Source of the DNA: Pseudopithomyces maydicus
Taxonomy: Eukaryota > Ascomycota > Dothideomycetes > Pleosporales > Didymosphaeriaceae
NCBI GenBank assembly: GCA_026873275.1
Contig: JANTUC010000004.1
Span: 1,736,001 to 1,800,000, forward strand
Length of the DNA stretch: 64,000 nucleotides
Direction: 5' to 3'
Below are positions 1 to 12,270 of this stretch, one piece after another. How positions within the stretch are numbered: the first letter of the stretch is position 1; every line of letters begins with the position of its first letter. Both the position numbers and the translations under genes were made by a program. The notes beneath the pieces were generated by a model that saw only the letters and a list, made by a program, of their open reading frames with translations, had not been told where the DNA came from and ran no database searches.

Positions 1-2209
1 GGTGACAACATCCTTGCGCAAATCTTCAATAAGGTCTTGGATATCGTCAACACGAGTGACCATTTTCTCTGAATCTTCTTGTAATGTCTTCTTTCCATCA
101 TTGATGTAAGCACGACCGGTGTCCCCCTCAAGGGTCGGCAGTGCGGCTTTAACTGCCGTTGATTTCACAACAGCGGCTTTGGAGCGAATGGCCGACATGC
201 TAGCTTCGATGTCGGCCACCATGGATGAATAAGTTTGTTTTACTACCGCAAGATCCCTGCGCAGAGACTGGACTTCGCTAAGTTGTGCGGCAGACGAGAA
301 GGATACTCCCGAAGAGTCACCAGTGGACAGGGGGAACCTGGCGTCAGCAAAGTCGAGGCACGAGCCGAAGATAGGGTAGGTGCTGCAGCAATACCTGCGA
401 GTTCTTTAGATGTCTGTTGTTGACGCTCGGCAACACGCTGAATGGCGGACTGTTGGTCTTCAACAACACTCTTGATGTTCTCCACTAGACGGTTCAGGCC
501 ATTGAACCTGTCATCGATGTGATTCTTGACCTCGTCAAGCTGTTCGATGTTTAACACAAGGACAGATCGCTCTTTGATGTCGTTCATATCTTCCAGTTCA
601 TACCGGACGCCTGAGACCGGATCTTGTATATGGATCTCAGGAAGCTCGCCATTTCTGTGAGTGTCCCAGGCAAATTTTTCGATAAAGGCAAGCTGCAATC
701 TACCTGGAGATAGATCTGAGCCATCGGTAAATACATATTTCCGGATTTTGCTCTTGTACTGCAAGAAAACTGTAAGTTCCTTGCCCGCCTGGGGAGATTG
801 CTCCGGTACGAACGGCTCTGGCTGCGGAGAAGGCGAAGGGGTTTTCGCTCTACGCGAGCCCATACGAGCTGGTATACCTGTGGGCTTTCGTGGCTCTTTG
901 ACAGGCGATTCAGCAATTAGCCCTGGGGGTTCCATCAAGGGCCCATTAAGCGTAGCTCCAAGTTCCGGAGCATCGCTTTCGGGGAATTTTGGAGTACCAA
1001 GTTTATCTTCAGGTGTCTTCACAACAGGACTGTCCTCCGGCTGGGGTTCTCGTGGAGGTTTGATGCTTGGCGCAGAACTCTCAGCGCTTTCTTCGGAAAT
1101 GCGCCGGGACACATCGTTTGCAAACTGAGTCTCGACAGCAGGTCGCGCATTGGATCGCTGGCGACTATGAAGGACTGATCCTCTCACGCGCACAGCATTC
1201 ATCGACTCTCGAACATCCCGTCCGCGATTCGGTATAGGAGAATTTTGTACCGGTGGCAGGGGAATCCCATTTGTGCCTAAATGTTTCTGGATCTGATATG
1301 CGGAGAACCTTCGCGAGGCTCTTCTTTCCAGTTCTCCACCCCGCTGTAGAGCTGCCAGCGCATCTTGCTGCTGCGGTGGCGGGGAGGAGGAGGAGGGAAG
1401 TTGGCAGGCCAGTTCTGCTGTGGTTGCGGATCGGGTGACTTTGGCATGGAATCGTCAGAGGGATAGGGTGCCATGACGGGTATCTGTTGAGCGGTAGTGC
1501 TCGACAAGGAGGAATCTGTCGACAGTTGGCTGGTGTTGGTCGAGCGGTTGGCCCTGGGATTTGATGGCAACGCATCGTACTTGTTCGGCGATGCTCGTCC
1601 TGGTACCGAGGATGAACGCGGGGGAAGGTCTGGGCCTTCTGAGATCAGATCCGTCTCCTGGCGCGGGGGAAGACGCGTGCTGGCTGCGCGTGCTTGTTGC
1701 GGCTCCTCCACCTCTCCAAGGCTGCCGACGCTTCCCTGCCGAGGGCTGCCCCCGTTGGATGAGCCGTTCCGCTGGCGCAGGCGCTGCTGCTTCTTCTTCA
1801 GGCCATGCAGCAAGTTGATTATGATGTCTCGTATGCGAGGGAGGAAGTTGTCAAGGCTGGCCTGGGAGGCTTCCTGGCTCAGCGTCTCCTCCAAGATGCC
1901 GCGCAGCAGTTCTGGAACATTACCCAGGTCTTGGGTGTCGACGCCGATGGCATTGAACGCACGGGATGCGATGTTGAACTCGTAGCCCAGGCGCACGTAG
2001 ACGTCGGAGACCTCGCTCTCGGTGGCGGTGCCGCGCGACCACAGGGTGAGGGTCTCGAGCAGCTGCTTGGTGGCCACCAGCAGGTGTGTGACTGACTTCT
2101 CTATCTGGCTGAGCTGCTGCTGGGGGGTCTGTTGGGCACGTCTGCTCTGGGCTCCGCGCGACGAGCCCTTGCTTGACTGGGACGGGGCGTAGGCTTCGGA
2201 AAGCGTCAT
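1..2209 (-). CDS. BUD6: Bud6/Aip3 actin- and formin-binding polarity protein (3' end outside window)
   Basis: Polarisome protein that binds actin monomers and stimulates formins at sites of polarised growth (family knowledge). The start at 2209 gives an N-terminal helical domain (SVTHLLVATKQLLETL, then YVRLGYEFNIASRAFNAIG), followed by a Ser/Pro-rich linker. The conserved RRASRRFSAYQIQKHLG block lies at about 1268-1330 and the AIP3 coiled-coil region at about 400-770. The frame breaks at 1381-1384: the N-terminal frame runs into a CCT/C run and the conserved block continues one frame away, so one base appears to be missing. A further intron lies near 338-394 (GTATTG donor, CTGAC branch). After it the C-terminal coiled coil (LSEVQSLRRDLAVVKQTYSS, ending RVDDIQDLIEDLRKDVVT) runs off position 1. 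That join needs either an acceptor near 306 or one more base in the run at 330-334. Family identity is secure; the exact exon joins are not. Confidence 0.9.
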
Positions 2210-3067
2210 TTTGAGGATCGAGGATGGCGTTGTGACGTGCTGCGAGGAGGGTTGGCTGCGGAGTGGTAAACCGCCATGGACGTGGTCCGTGCGGGCGATG
2301 GGGTGGTCGTTTCACACGCCAGAGGGCGAGCTTGCCAGCCGAGTCGAGAGGTCGAGAGACGAGACGCGCACACGGATGCGGCCGACAGTTGGATTGGCAG
2401 TTGGATTCGTGCAGTGTGCACCCATGCTTCTTTGTCTTGCCGGGGGAGCCCAAGTTGACCGTCGCGTATGTACGTAGGCATGCCTACAGCATATAGTACA
2501 GTACTGGCCAGGGCCCTGCGAGGGCCACTGCGAGGGTCACTGCGAGGCAAGTGCAGGGCAAGGAGGGCACGGCTGTGTCCACCACATAGTCTATTCCTTC
2601 GATTGTGTGTAGGGCTCCAGGGCTCCAGGGCTCGCGTGCAGTCACAATACCTACCTAGATAGTCTAACCCCCAGGGCTGCCTAGCACTAGCACCCACCCA
2701 CCCCCAACGAACGCAGAAACGTCGACGACGGAGCGAAGACACTGCCAGGAAGCACACGTACACACACAGGCATCTTGTAGTCCCTGGCGACCGGAGACTA
2801 GCAGCTACGCGCAATTGTCTGCTGTTCTCCTGTTGCTTGGCCCCACTCTCCGCGTTTCAACATTCGTGTCGATCAAGTAAGGCGCCAAGACGACGCACCG
2901 GTGCGGGCAAGCCGCAGCTCCCTGTGAACTCACCCTAAATATATACCTCGACACCCTCTTCTCCCGCCCACAGTTCTCGGGCACGCACTCGGCGCCACTG
3001 CCTCTCCCTGAGCGCAACTCGATTGATTGGTCCCCTCGCGCCTGCCTCGCGCTGCCTCGCGCTCTCC
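2210..3067. other. Divergent intergenic region BUD6 / PBP1
   Basis: Shared upstream region of two divergent genes. It holds an imperfect AGGGC/CTGCGAGG-rich stretch (about 2511-2545), two overlapping copies of the decamer CTCCAGGGCT (2615-2632) and a GTACAGTAC word near 2496. No coding frame was recognised here. Confidence 0.6.
2615..2632. repeat. Overlapping CTCCAGGGCT decamers
   Basis: Two overlapping copies of CTCCAGGGCT (reverse complement AGCCCTGGAG). The same word recurs at five other intergenic places in this window; see findings. Confidence 0.6.
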
Positions 3068-6000
3068 ATGTCCAGCACCACCGCCGCAGCCACGAACAAC
3101 GGCATCCATGCACCTTCCATTTCCTCTGGTGGCCGAGCACAACTGAAGATGACCACTTCGGCGAGAGCCGCCGACGGCGCACGCAAGCAGACCGCCAGCC
3201 CCATCAATGCCGATCAAAAGTAAGTCCCCCTGATCTCGCCTCACCCACAGCGCGTCCACCTGTCCGTCTGCCCTCACGCCTGGCCGTGCCGCCATGCGAG
3301 CCACGCCTCGACACCCAGTTGGCCCATATTCCTCACCAGCCAGGTCCTCGCGTGTGACGTGCCATGGTCACGAGGAGTCACCGTGCGACCTTGCCCTCAT
3401 GCCCTCCTCATGTCCCTCCGACACCTCCTCCGCCTTCCCCTCCCCTCCCCATGCCCTGGCTCTCTCCGCATCACAGCCACTGCCACCCGTCTCCCGACCT
3501 CCCGCTGACTTGAGCACTCCTTGCAGGAAACCCTCACAACAAAGAGCATGGGTTGGCACCAATCCCATCACCCAACGCTCCGCGAACCAGAACCAGAACA
3601 CCAACGGTCTAGTGAATGCTTCCCGACCCGCCCAGTCCGCGCTCTCCGGCGAGACGGTAACACCAATGCGCCACCTGAATGATAGGATGATGTATTTGCT
3701 CGCCAATCTTTCGGTGAGTCCAAGCTCCAAGCTGGTCACGGCACCTCAAAGGCTAACGCGCCGTGTCAAGGGTCTTCCGGGCAACATCACCCTCAAAAAC
3801 GGAGAGAAATACACAGGTGTACTGTCGGGTACCAACCTTGACCCCACCGAGATGCGTTATGTTTTCAAGATGGTGAAGAGGGTTCAAGCAGCCAATGATG
3901 CGCAAACGAACGGCGCCAGCGAGACTTCGGACGATTACATTGGTTCTGGTGATGATCATGTCATGATTTTCGACATGGGGGATGTGGCTGATTTCTGCGT
4001 GAGCGGCGTTGTCCTTGACAAGACACACTCCAAGGGACAGAATGGTATGCTTGTCAACAAATTACTTTCCCGGAAAGTTGCTGACTACTCAACAAGGCGC
4101 GTCAAGTTTCCGTACCGATACAGACATCTCTGGGAATGCGGCCATTCGGGAAAGAACCCTGCAGAAGTGGGAACCCTCCTCCGATGCCAGCGCTAATCTA
4201 TCACTTGAGTCGTCTGGTCAGTCAGGCGGTTGGGACCAGTTCGCCACAAACGAGCGACTTTTTGGGGTCAGAAGTGACTACGACGAGAATCTATATACAA
4301 CCACCATCGATCGCAGCCATCCCCAATACGCCGAAAGGGCCGCGCTTGCCGAAAAGAAAGCTCGAGAGATTGAAGGCAGTTCTGCACTTAACGCGCACGT
4401 TCGCGAGGAACGGAGCCAGAACGTGGTCGGGGATAAAAACCTGGATGAAGAAGACTTGTATGTGTGTGATGGACGAAGGAGGATATGCTTGCTGACTTTT
4501 CCATAGATACAGCGGAGTGTTCCGCCCTCTACCCAGTGGGCAGCCGAATAAGTACACCCCGCCGGCAAGACGGCCGCCGTCTGGACAGCCCACGGTATCT
4601 GGTGTACCCATTGATCCTGCCATCATATCGTCGCAGCTGGCGCGCCCTGACTCGTCGGCTCCAAAGCCCGCGCAGCGTGGCGTAAGCCCGGGACTCGAGA
4701 AGCCCGTCGCCGCTGAGTCCTCGAAGCCAGAAGAGCCCAAATCTGATGAAGCTGTTCCTACACAGAAACCTGAACCACCCAAAGAAGTGTCCTCCAAGGC
4801 GGACACAAAGGCTGTACCTGTCACCAAGTCTGGACCTGATCAGACCCAAAAGCCAAGCGAAGCTTTGAAATCTAGCGCGGCCAACGCTGCAGTTGGGGCA
4901 CCTCGTAGACCGCAGAACGCCACGGCAAACGTCGAACACGAAGTACTTGATTCTTTCAAACAATTCTCCGCTGCTGAGAAGCTACGAATGTCGGAGCGAC
5001 AGCGGACATTACAGCGCGAGTCCAAAGCCGTCAAGCTCAACGACTTGAAAAAATTCGCACAGAACTTTAAACTGAACACTCCTGTTCCATCTGACCTCGT
5101 ACCTATCCTGGCTAAAGACGAGACAAAACAGGCACAAATTGTTGAGAAGGCATTGAGGACCGTACAAGAGATCAAGGCTACCCCACCAAAGCCTGCGCCG
5201 GCCACTGTGGATTCAAAGGCCGTACCGCGTCCTGCAAATGCAAAGGCAGATGCCCCTCAGCCATCACCAGGCACCTCCGTTGATCGTCAGCCAAACCAGA
5301 GATCTCGTCAAGGGCAGAACCAGTACGGATCAGCTACGGTTCGCGGAACAAGCGGACATAACAGCATGAACCAAATGGGCCCACGTAACCACGGAGCATT
5401 GAGCACGCGTTTGCAGATAAGCCAACAGCAGCACAAGCAACAGGGGAATGTGCCGTACAATGGTGTACCTCAGCCCATACCATCCCAGGAGATGCGCAAC
5501 CCTCCCCCCACTGGTCCTTCAGGGCCACCCAGCGGGGTACAAACACCCAATTCAAATGCCTCAATGAAATTCAATGTTCGGGCAATCGAGTTTAAACCAA
5601 CCGCGAACGCCTTCCAGCCTAGTGGACAGCCTAGCAATCACTCAAGCCCTAGGCCTGACTCTGCATCACGCCAAGAACCATCACGTAAATTGCCAATTAC
5701 AAGCTTCTTCGGTGGCAAGCGTCCAGCGGTGCAGCCATTGGACCTGACCGAGTCATTCAACCCAATCCTGCGTCTTCGCAAAGAATCCGCTGAAGATCCG
5801 CAGAAAGCACGTCAATACGCCACGAACGGTGGCATACAACCCTCGTACCACACACCACCCACCTGGGACTTTCCCATTGGGAACGAACACAAGGGCTACA
5901 AAGACATGTTCGAGCGACCTGCATCTCAGCCGCTATCCACACCCCACATGGCTGGTAATATTCCTGTGTCTCACCAACATCAAATGCCCCACCAGTTCCA

Positions 6001-6856
6001 AGGACCTCAGGGAGTACCTCAGGGCCAAACGCCACATCACACACCTCGCCATCCGCCTGCCCAACCACATCACGGACCTGGCCCACACCAGTTCGAGGCT
6101 CAGCACATGACGTTCTCTCATTCATCGTCTTCGGTACACCCATCGCCCCGTCCTATGCCGCCGTACATGTATGGTTCTCAGCCGCAACCTATGCCCGGTT
6201 ATCCGCAACAGGTACCTGTTCAACCTTACGGCATGAGTCCCAATGTCTCGCATGTCGCGATGAGGGGCGGCCATGCTGGCCCACAATTTGTCTCTCCTCC
6301 TGGACCTGGAATGGGTGGGCAAATGATGACAAACCAGCCTTCCAACGGCCCTTACATGGGGATACCAACTAATCCACAGATGCAGATGTATCCCGGGGCC
6401 CCGGCTAACGGATTCGCCCATTACCCGGGACAGATGCCCGCGGGCCCTGGTGCTAATGGCTTCCCCAACAGCCCAAGGGTTGGAGCACCTATGATGGCCC
6501 ATCAGGGTTCGCAGCAAGGCCACCAGCCCCAACAGATGATGTACATGCAGCATGGTGCCCAAGGTCCGCCAATGTTCGCATCGGTACAGCCCGGCTCAAG
6601 TAAGTATCAACGGACTTTGCTTTTGATCCATACTCATTTTATTCCAGTGACACCCATGCGAGGACCATTCCCCCAGCCTCACCAACCCCATTATGGATCG
6701 CCGCACCAGCACCACCAGTTCCCTCAGGGACCGCATAGGGTTACGCCAAGCGGTAGCTACTCACAGCCCATGGCTCCACAACACTCGCTGCCTCCTCAAG
6801 GACCACCGACAGGGCCTGCTAACCATGGACCAGAAGCCAATGAAGAGGCCAAATGA
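3068..6856 (+). CDS. PBP1: Pbp1 / ataxin-2 homologue with LsmAD domain
   Basis: Poly(A)-binding-protein-associated RNA regulator of stress granules and polyadenylation (family knowledge). Six exons: 3068-3219, 3527-3713, 3771-4044, 4097-4457, 4507-6599, 6648-6856, giving 1091 aa. The start ATG at 3068 (MSSTTAAATNNG) was chosen because it leads directly into the exon ending in a GTAAGT donor; an in-frame ATG at 3023 is possible. The ataxin-2 Sm-like domain starts at NDRMMYLLANLS and continues GLPGNITLKNGEKYTGVLSG. The LsmAD domain is split over exons 4 and 5 (TDISGNAAIRERTLQKW, then DEEDLYSGVFRPLPSG). The rest is a long disordered Pro/Gln/His-rich tail with PAM2-like and aggregation-prone segments. 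Intron 1 is unusually long (307 bp). The last intron (6600-6647) is 48 bp and open in frame, so an unspliced read-through would add 16 residues. Confidence 0.93.
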
Positions 6857-7717
6857 AGTGTGATGTGATTTGCAAACGACTCCTTTGGGATGTTGCGTTT
6901 CGCAATTTCCCGAGGCGAACAGCAGCTGCGACGTGATATGGTATGGCTGCTACGATGGCTCTTCCAGCGTGTTTTTTTGGGTCTGCATTAGCGTAGGCGA
7001 AATGGCATTCACCTGTATTTTTGCGGCAAAATCAAGCATAAGCGATCGGCGTTAGGTGCACAAGTTGGCATACAACGAATAACGGCCGTCCCTTCGCATT
7101 GAGGAGTTTAACGAGGGAAGGCATCTGGGGCCGAGCCAGTCGTTGCGGAACGTGGCAACGGCCAACTGATCGCTCGCAGCTGCACTAGTCAAGGGAGGGA
7201 GGGAGGGTGGGTGAAAAGCTGGCTCCGGCATTTCAAAGTGGAAATGACAGTCCAGTGGGTATCCCGGAAGCGGCCGATGCTACAGATAGCTGAACATCCC
7301 ATACCGAGTTGCATCTCAGACACAACTCGGCCTTGCTCGAAAAACATGATGTATAAACGATACCATCAAGTGGTCCTCTTGACTTTGCTGCCATGTTGAA
7401 TTGATGTATTCTTTGTCTGCATCAACTTATAGCGTGTCGCTTTGTGTTGAACCTGTGCTGCGTGAACGTGTTGGGTTTTCCCCATGTCAGAGAGCAATAC
7501 CCCAGACGTCGTACATGAAACCGTAACTGTGCCTAGGTACTAGGTTCGTCATGTACACCTGGCACGTGCGCATGTTCCGGGACCGATTCCGAGCTCAATG
7601 CACGCACGCGACCTGCATACCAGTTCCCCAGTCACCGTCTTCTCGTCTCCTCTACGCGGTAGCAAGATTGCTCAATCTGTAGTGCTGGCATCTCTCGACA
7701 ACATCGAACTACGAGGC
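6857..7717. other. Intergenic region after PBP1
   Basis: Tandem intergenic stretch between PBP1 and the MFS gene. It holds a short GGGA run (7193-7207) and a CTAGGTACTAGG-type palindrome near 7533. No conserved frame was recognised; an in-frame upstream ATG for the next gene lies at 7598. Confidence 0.5.
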
Positions 7718-9477
7718 ATGGCCAACACCGCCGCTGAACCGCTTATCGCCGGCCGTCCCGCCGTTCCGAGGGACGACTCCGCAGATGGTTACGAAGATGA
7801 AGGTGCGCTGGTACGGCCTGGGAGATTCATATGGGTGCTCACCTTCTGCGCCGGTGTTTCTGGGCTGTTATTCGGGTACGAGTATGTATTGCCATCCACG
7901 CCTCATCGGCTCTACATCAACAGCGAAAGACTATGACTAACGTGCAAGCCAGCACCGGCGTCATATCCTCAACTTTGGTCTCCATCGGCTCAGATCTCTC
8001 TGCGCGACCTCTGACTACCCTGGACAAGTCCCTCATCACATCGGCGACTTCCTTCTTTGCCCTGCTGGCTTCTCCACTCACGGGTATCCTCGCCGATGCG
8101 GTGGGGCGTAAGGCCGTTATCCTCGCCGCAGACATCCTCTTTGTTGTTGGCGCACTATGGCAGGCCTGGACGGGCAGTGTAGGGGGCATGATTGCTGGAC
8201 GGGGGTCGTGGGTGTCGCGGTCGGCAGCGCATCCTTCGTTGTTCCGTTGTATATTGGAGAGCTTTCCCCAGGCCCGTGGAGAGGACGCATGGTCACTATT
8301 AGCAGTCTTTTTATTACCGCCGGTCAGGTCGTAGCATACGTTGTTGGTTGGTGGTTCTCTACAACGGCGCATGGGTGGAGATGGATGGTTGGGATTGGGG
8401 CGCTGCCCGCCTTGGTGCAGTTTGTCATGTTGTTCTTCATGCCGGAGACGCCGAGGTGGTTGATCAGAGCAGGGAAGAAGGAGAGAGCGAGACGTGTTAT
8501 GGTGAAAGTATATGAAGGGAGTGAAGGGGTGGATTCCGAAAGACTGGTAACTAGTGTGCTGCGACGAGTGGAAAAGGAGATCCTAGAAGAGGAGGATGTT
8601 GTAGCTGCTGTAAGTGAACCCGGTCCTGTTAAGCATGAGTGGAGTGCAAAGATTGGGAGGGTCCAGGAGAACTTTGCCCAGCTCGTTGGGATAGGGGGAA
8701 TAGGCGAGCCCTCTTCATTGCGTGTATGCTGCAGGGTGCGCAGCAGCTTTGTGGGTTTGTAAGTTCCACACCAGGCTTTGCCTTCATTCGGCATGATGCC
8801 AAATACTCACATCCAACCAGAACTCCCTGATGTACTTCTCTGCGACTATCTTCGCCCTCGTGGGCTTCCACTCCCCAACTTTGACCTCGCTCTCCATCGC
8901 TACCACAAACTTCATTTTCACCCTTGTAGCATTCCACTACATTGATCGCATTGGCCGTCGCCGCATCCTTCTCCTCTCCATCCCCTCCATGGTCCTAGGT
9001 TTACTCCTCTGCGCCCTCGCATTCAACTTTCTCGACGTGCCTATGGAGTCCACTACTACACGAATTCGTGATACTAGACCAACCCCTGAAAAAACCTGGC
9101 CCCTCGTCATCCTCGCCTCTATGATCGTATACGTTGCCGGATATGCTATTGGCCTCGGTAATGTTCCTTGGCAGCAGTCTGAGCTGTTTCCGTTGTCCGT
9201 CCGGTCGCTGGGATCGGGCCTAGCGACCGCCACCAACTGGGGCAGTAACACGCTCGTTGGACTGACTTTTCTACCTATGATGCAATTCATCACACCCACG
9301 GGCACGTTTGCGGTGTACGCACTAGTTTGTGTGGGTGCATGGTTAGCGGTGAGAAGGGTTTATCCTGAGACAGCGGGATTGGGGCTAGAAGATGTTGGTG
9401 AGGTGTTGCGAGACGGATGGGGGGTTGAGGAGAGTGTGAGACGGGCGAAGGTGAGAAGAGAAGTCCGAAGTAAATAG
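7718..9477 (+). CDS. Sugar porter MFS transporter, myo-inositol (Itr1) type, frame broken twice
   Basis: Twelve-helix proton-coupled porter of the plasma membrane, of the Itr1-like myo-inositol group (inference from motifs). Exons 7718-7881, 7953-8758 and 8821-9477. Family signatures are FGYDTGVISST across intron 1, DAVGRKAVILAAD, PETPRWLIRAGK, NRRALFIACMLQGAQQLCGF and PWQQSELFPLSVRSLGSGLA. The reading frame breaks inside exon 2 at two G5 runs, 8201-8205 (after MIAGR) and 8694-8698 (after VGIGG). One extra G at each restores the conserved text and makes the exon sum 1629 nt, 542 aa. Either the assembly lacks two bases or this copy is disrupted. The start at 7718 (MANTAAEPL) is preferred; 7598 is in frame upstream. 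Confidence 0.88.
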
Positions 9478-10683
9478 TTCCGGTTGAGAATCATATACAT
9501 GTCAACTCAATAAACTCTTTTAGATATCAGGCAGGGGCTACACCCTGCAGTGTGGGACCGTTTTTCTCATATTCCCTTGTTCCCATTTGTACACGTATCT
9601 ACCCTGATGTTATGTTTCATCGTCCCTGGGTCAGTGTGTTCACAAAAGCTTGAACCTGAAGTGGATTCTTACACGGTTCTCCTTCCATGTAGTACCACAA
9701 ACGTTCCATTGCTGTCGTGCTTGGCCTAAACAGTCCACAATACTACAATTAAATATCCAAAGCATTAAGACATTGCGTCAATAGAGATATTTGTGGCATA
9801 CCAGTAGATGCTCATCATCTTGATACGATTGCTCGTATGACAATAGTGTAGCAAGTAATACTTCAAGTGAACGTTGAGCTATCTAACGTACGTCATTAGC
9901 TGAATATGTATATCAAACTATTGTCAATATTTCACCACTTCATTTGTCAATTACGATGGAGCCGAGAACGAAAGACATTGGATCATGTATTTACCCGTGA
10001 CTTCAAGTGCCAAGATCATGTTGTCGCTAACTTTATTGAAGTTGGTATAGATTTTGATCTGCTTTAGCTTCAATATGATGATTCTCATGATTCATCAAGG
10101 TGGAAAGTTGTATAAATATAGATCGATGCCCTTTTTATGCCCTTCCTATAATGATGATTGACTTGTTCCGTGGAATAGAAAGCATGTAGGAGAAGGCTCC
10201 TAATGATATACCGTCACTTCGTCGTTAGACTACCTTTTAGAGCAAATCTATTCAATAGATAGTGACTCGTGTGGCTCTCGGGTTTGGAAGATTGGTTGCT
10301 TCAATGTTACCCCTAGGCAATATCCGGGCGTATATTTCACGGATGATGATCGATAATGCACATCCATGACAGTAGTCTATTTTCTAATCTTTGGTTCTGA
10401 GAATATGGAATTATACATCACTCGTAGGGTTACTACTTGACTGAGTGTTTGAAGCTCTCTTGCAATGCAATCAGCGAATTTAACATTGAACTCTGGAATT
10501 CTTCACAGCAGCTATCTTCTGGGTGCCATCATCACGGCGTGCTGCAAGTATATATAGCCAGCCATAGATCTAGCTCCCTACATTCTGTAAAAAAGCATCT
10601 CTAGAACAGTTCCGCCATCCCAATATCCATCCATCTAAGCCTCCTGGGCCACACTTGAACTGAAAGATAGGGCGATCAACACA
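9478..10683. other. AT-richer intergenic region, no gene seen
   Basis: About 1.2 kb of AT-richer DNA with no frame longer than a few dozen codons and no recognised repeat. The right end is the promoter of the small secreted protein gene. Confidence 0.5.
10548..10559 (+). promoter_or_regulatory. TATA-like element upstream of small secreted protein
   Basis: GTATATATAGCC about 130 bp before the ATG at 10684, a usual distance for a fungal TATA element with a short leader. Confidence 0.4.
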
Positions 10684-11232
10684 ATGCGCTTACTCACCTT
10701 CACCATTCTCTCCATCAAATTTGCTTACTTTACCCATGCGCGCGTAGTACAGCACCCGGCCCTCGGCCTCCGCTCGGCCATGGCCGGCTCAGGCATGGGC
10801 GGCCCATGCAATGTTGGACAACCAGGTGGCGTATACATTCAAATAACCAAGCCCGATACAGCTACGAGCAATTCAGCAGCGTTTGCATATTACCCTCCGG
10901 CTGCTGCAACAAAATGCATGCCGCTAGACACGATTCTCAAGGCGGTGCCCAGCAACGGAACCGCGCGCGTCACAGCCATCGGCCCAGACGGCGGGGGCCA
11001 TTGTCTGGTCTACCACTCTGACGACTGCAAGGACAATACGGGAATGCCGCTTAATGCCCCGAGCGGTGTTGTCCTCAAGTACCCGAAGTAAGTTCCCAGG
11101 TCTCGTGATGCGAGGGGTGATGAGAGCTAACGCATCGATTTTAGCAAGATAATGTGCCCTGGAGCAGAAAAGGATATGCTCCCGGCGGATTGGATGGCCA
11201 TGAAGTGCTTCAGCCATGAGGCATGGGCGTAA
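10684..11232 (+). CDS. Small secreted cysteine-containing protein, unknown family
   Basis: Predicted 163-aa protein from exons 10684-11087 and 11145-11232; the intron has a GTAAGT donor, GCTAAC branch and TTTTAG acceptor. The N-terminus (MRLLTFTILSIKFAYFTHA) looks like a signal peptide. The mature part has exactly six cysteines, in GGPCNVG, TKCMPL, GHCLVY, DDCKDN, IMCPGA and MKCFSH, so three disulfides are possible. There is no membrane segment or GPI signal. The gene stands alone between an AT-rich gap and a gene-poor block, with a TATA element upstream. Size, export signal and cysteine pattern are like many fungal effector-like or cell-wall proteins, but no family is recognised and no function is assigned. 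Confidence 0.75.
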
Positions 11233-12129
11233 ATGATTTTGGACGTCATGTTGATTTGGTCGATGCGTCTCGTTCTTGTTTAATTTGGCTACTGTGCAAA
11301 GATGGAGCCTTTGCACATGATAGAAGTTGGATGATAGGCTGTACCATGCATGATTGCAATCGTTTACTGCTTTGAGAATTAGCGCAATGTATCCTCGTCC
11401 GTTTACTTTGACCTCATGGGATGCATCTGACTAAAGTTATTAAAACTCGTTAGATGTGGGCTTTGCGGACCAGAGCCCAATTGACACCAATGAATCGGGC
11501 TCGATCAAAGTCTCGTAGCAATGATTACATTTCGTTGCACCTTTGGATACTTGAGAAACCAGTCATAAGTACCATTTGCACCTGCGGCCCGTGTTTCAGC
11601 CTTAGCTAACACGGCATTTCCGTAGACGTGCATGATTCACGATCTACAATGTTCGATTTCCGATCTAAGATGTCCGATCTAGTGCCCGCGATCAGCACGA
11701 TTCAGTTTCCACACCCTCCCGTCCTTCCTGCAAGGCGCGCATGCCCGAATATTTTTTTCTCGTCCCATCCTCGTCGGGACCCTCGGCACCCACCACTACG
11801 ACAGAAGCTGGGAAGAAATTCGGTGCCTTGCAGCCGCGTGGGCGCCCTGCGGCGTGGCCTAGAAGGTGAGAGGTCAACGGGCGGGCCAATGGAAAGGCGT
11901 GGCGCAGATTGACTGGTAATGTTGACAGAATAGCGTCCCCATGCAAGCGTCCCAAAATAGCAGTCAGTATGTTCTGGCGCACCCTCCATGTACATATGTA
12001 CGGTACCATGGTGGGATGTTTCCAGACGGAGGTGCCGGTCTCTTTCGTGGTATGCGTGGGGGGACCTTGGAAGTTGGTGGAGCGTGTCAGGCTGTAATGG
12101 TGATGATGGAACGGCCATAGTCGGACTCA

Positions 12130-12270
12130 TTGAGGAAGTGGTGATGGATTGCATCGAGGAAGCGACGTCCGTGTCATTGAGGAAGTGGTGATGGATTGCA
12201 TCGAGGAAGTGACGTCCGTGTCATTGAGGAAGTGGCGATGGATTGCATCGAGGAAGCGACGTCCGTGTAC
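12130..12270. repeat. 47-bp tandem repeat, three copies
   Basis: Three head-to-tail copies of a 47-bp unit beginning TTGAGGAAGTGGTGATGGAT, at 12130-12176, 12177-12223 and about 12224-12270. Copies differ by one or two substitutions, and the last diverges at its end. The unit length is not a multiple of three, so it is not a protein repeat in one frame. Confidence 0.9.
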
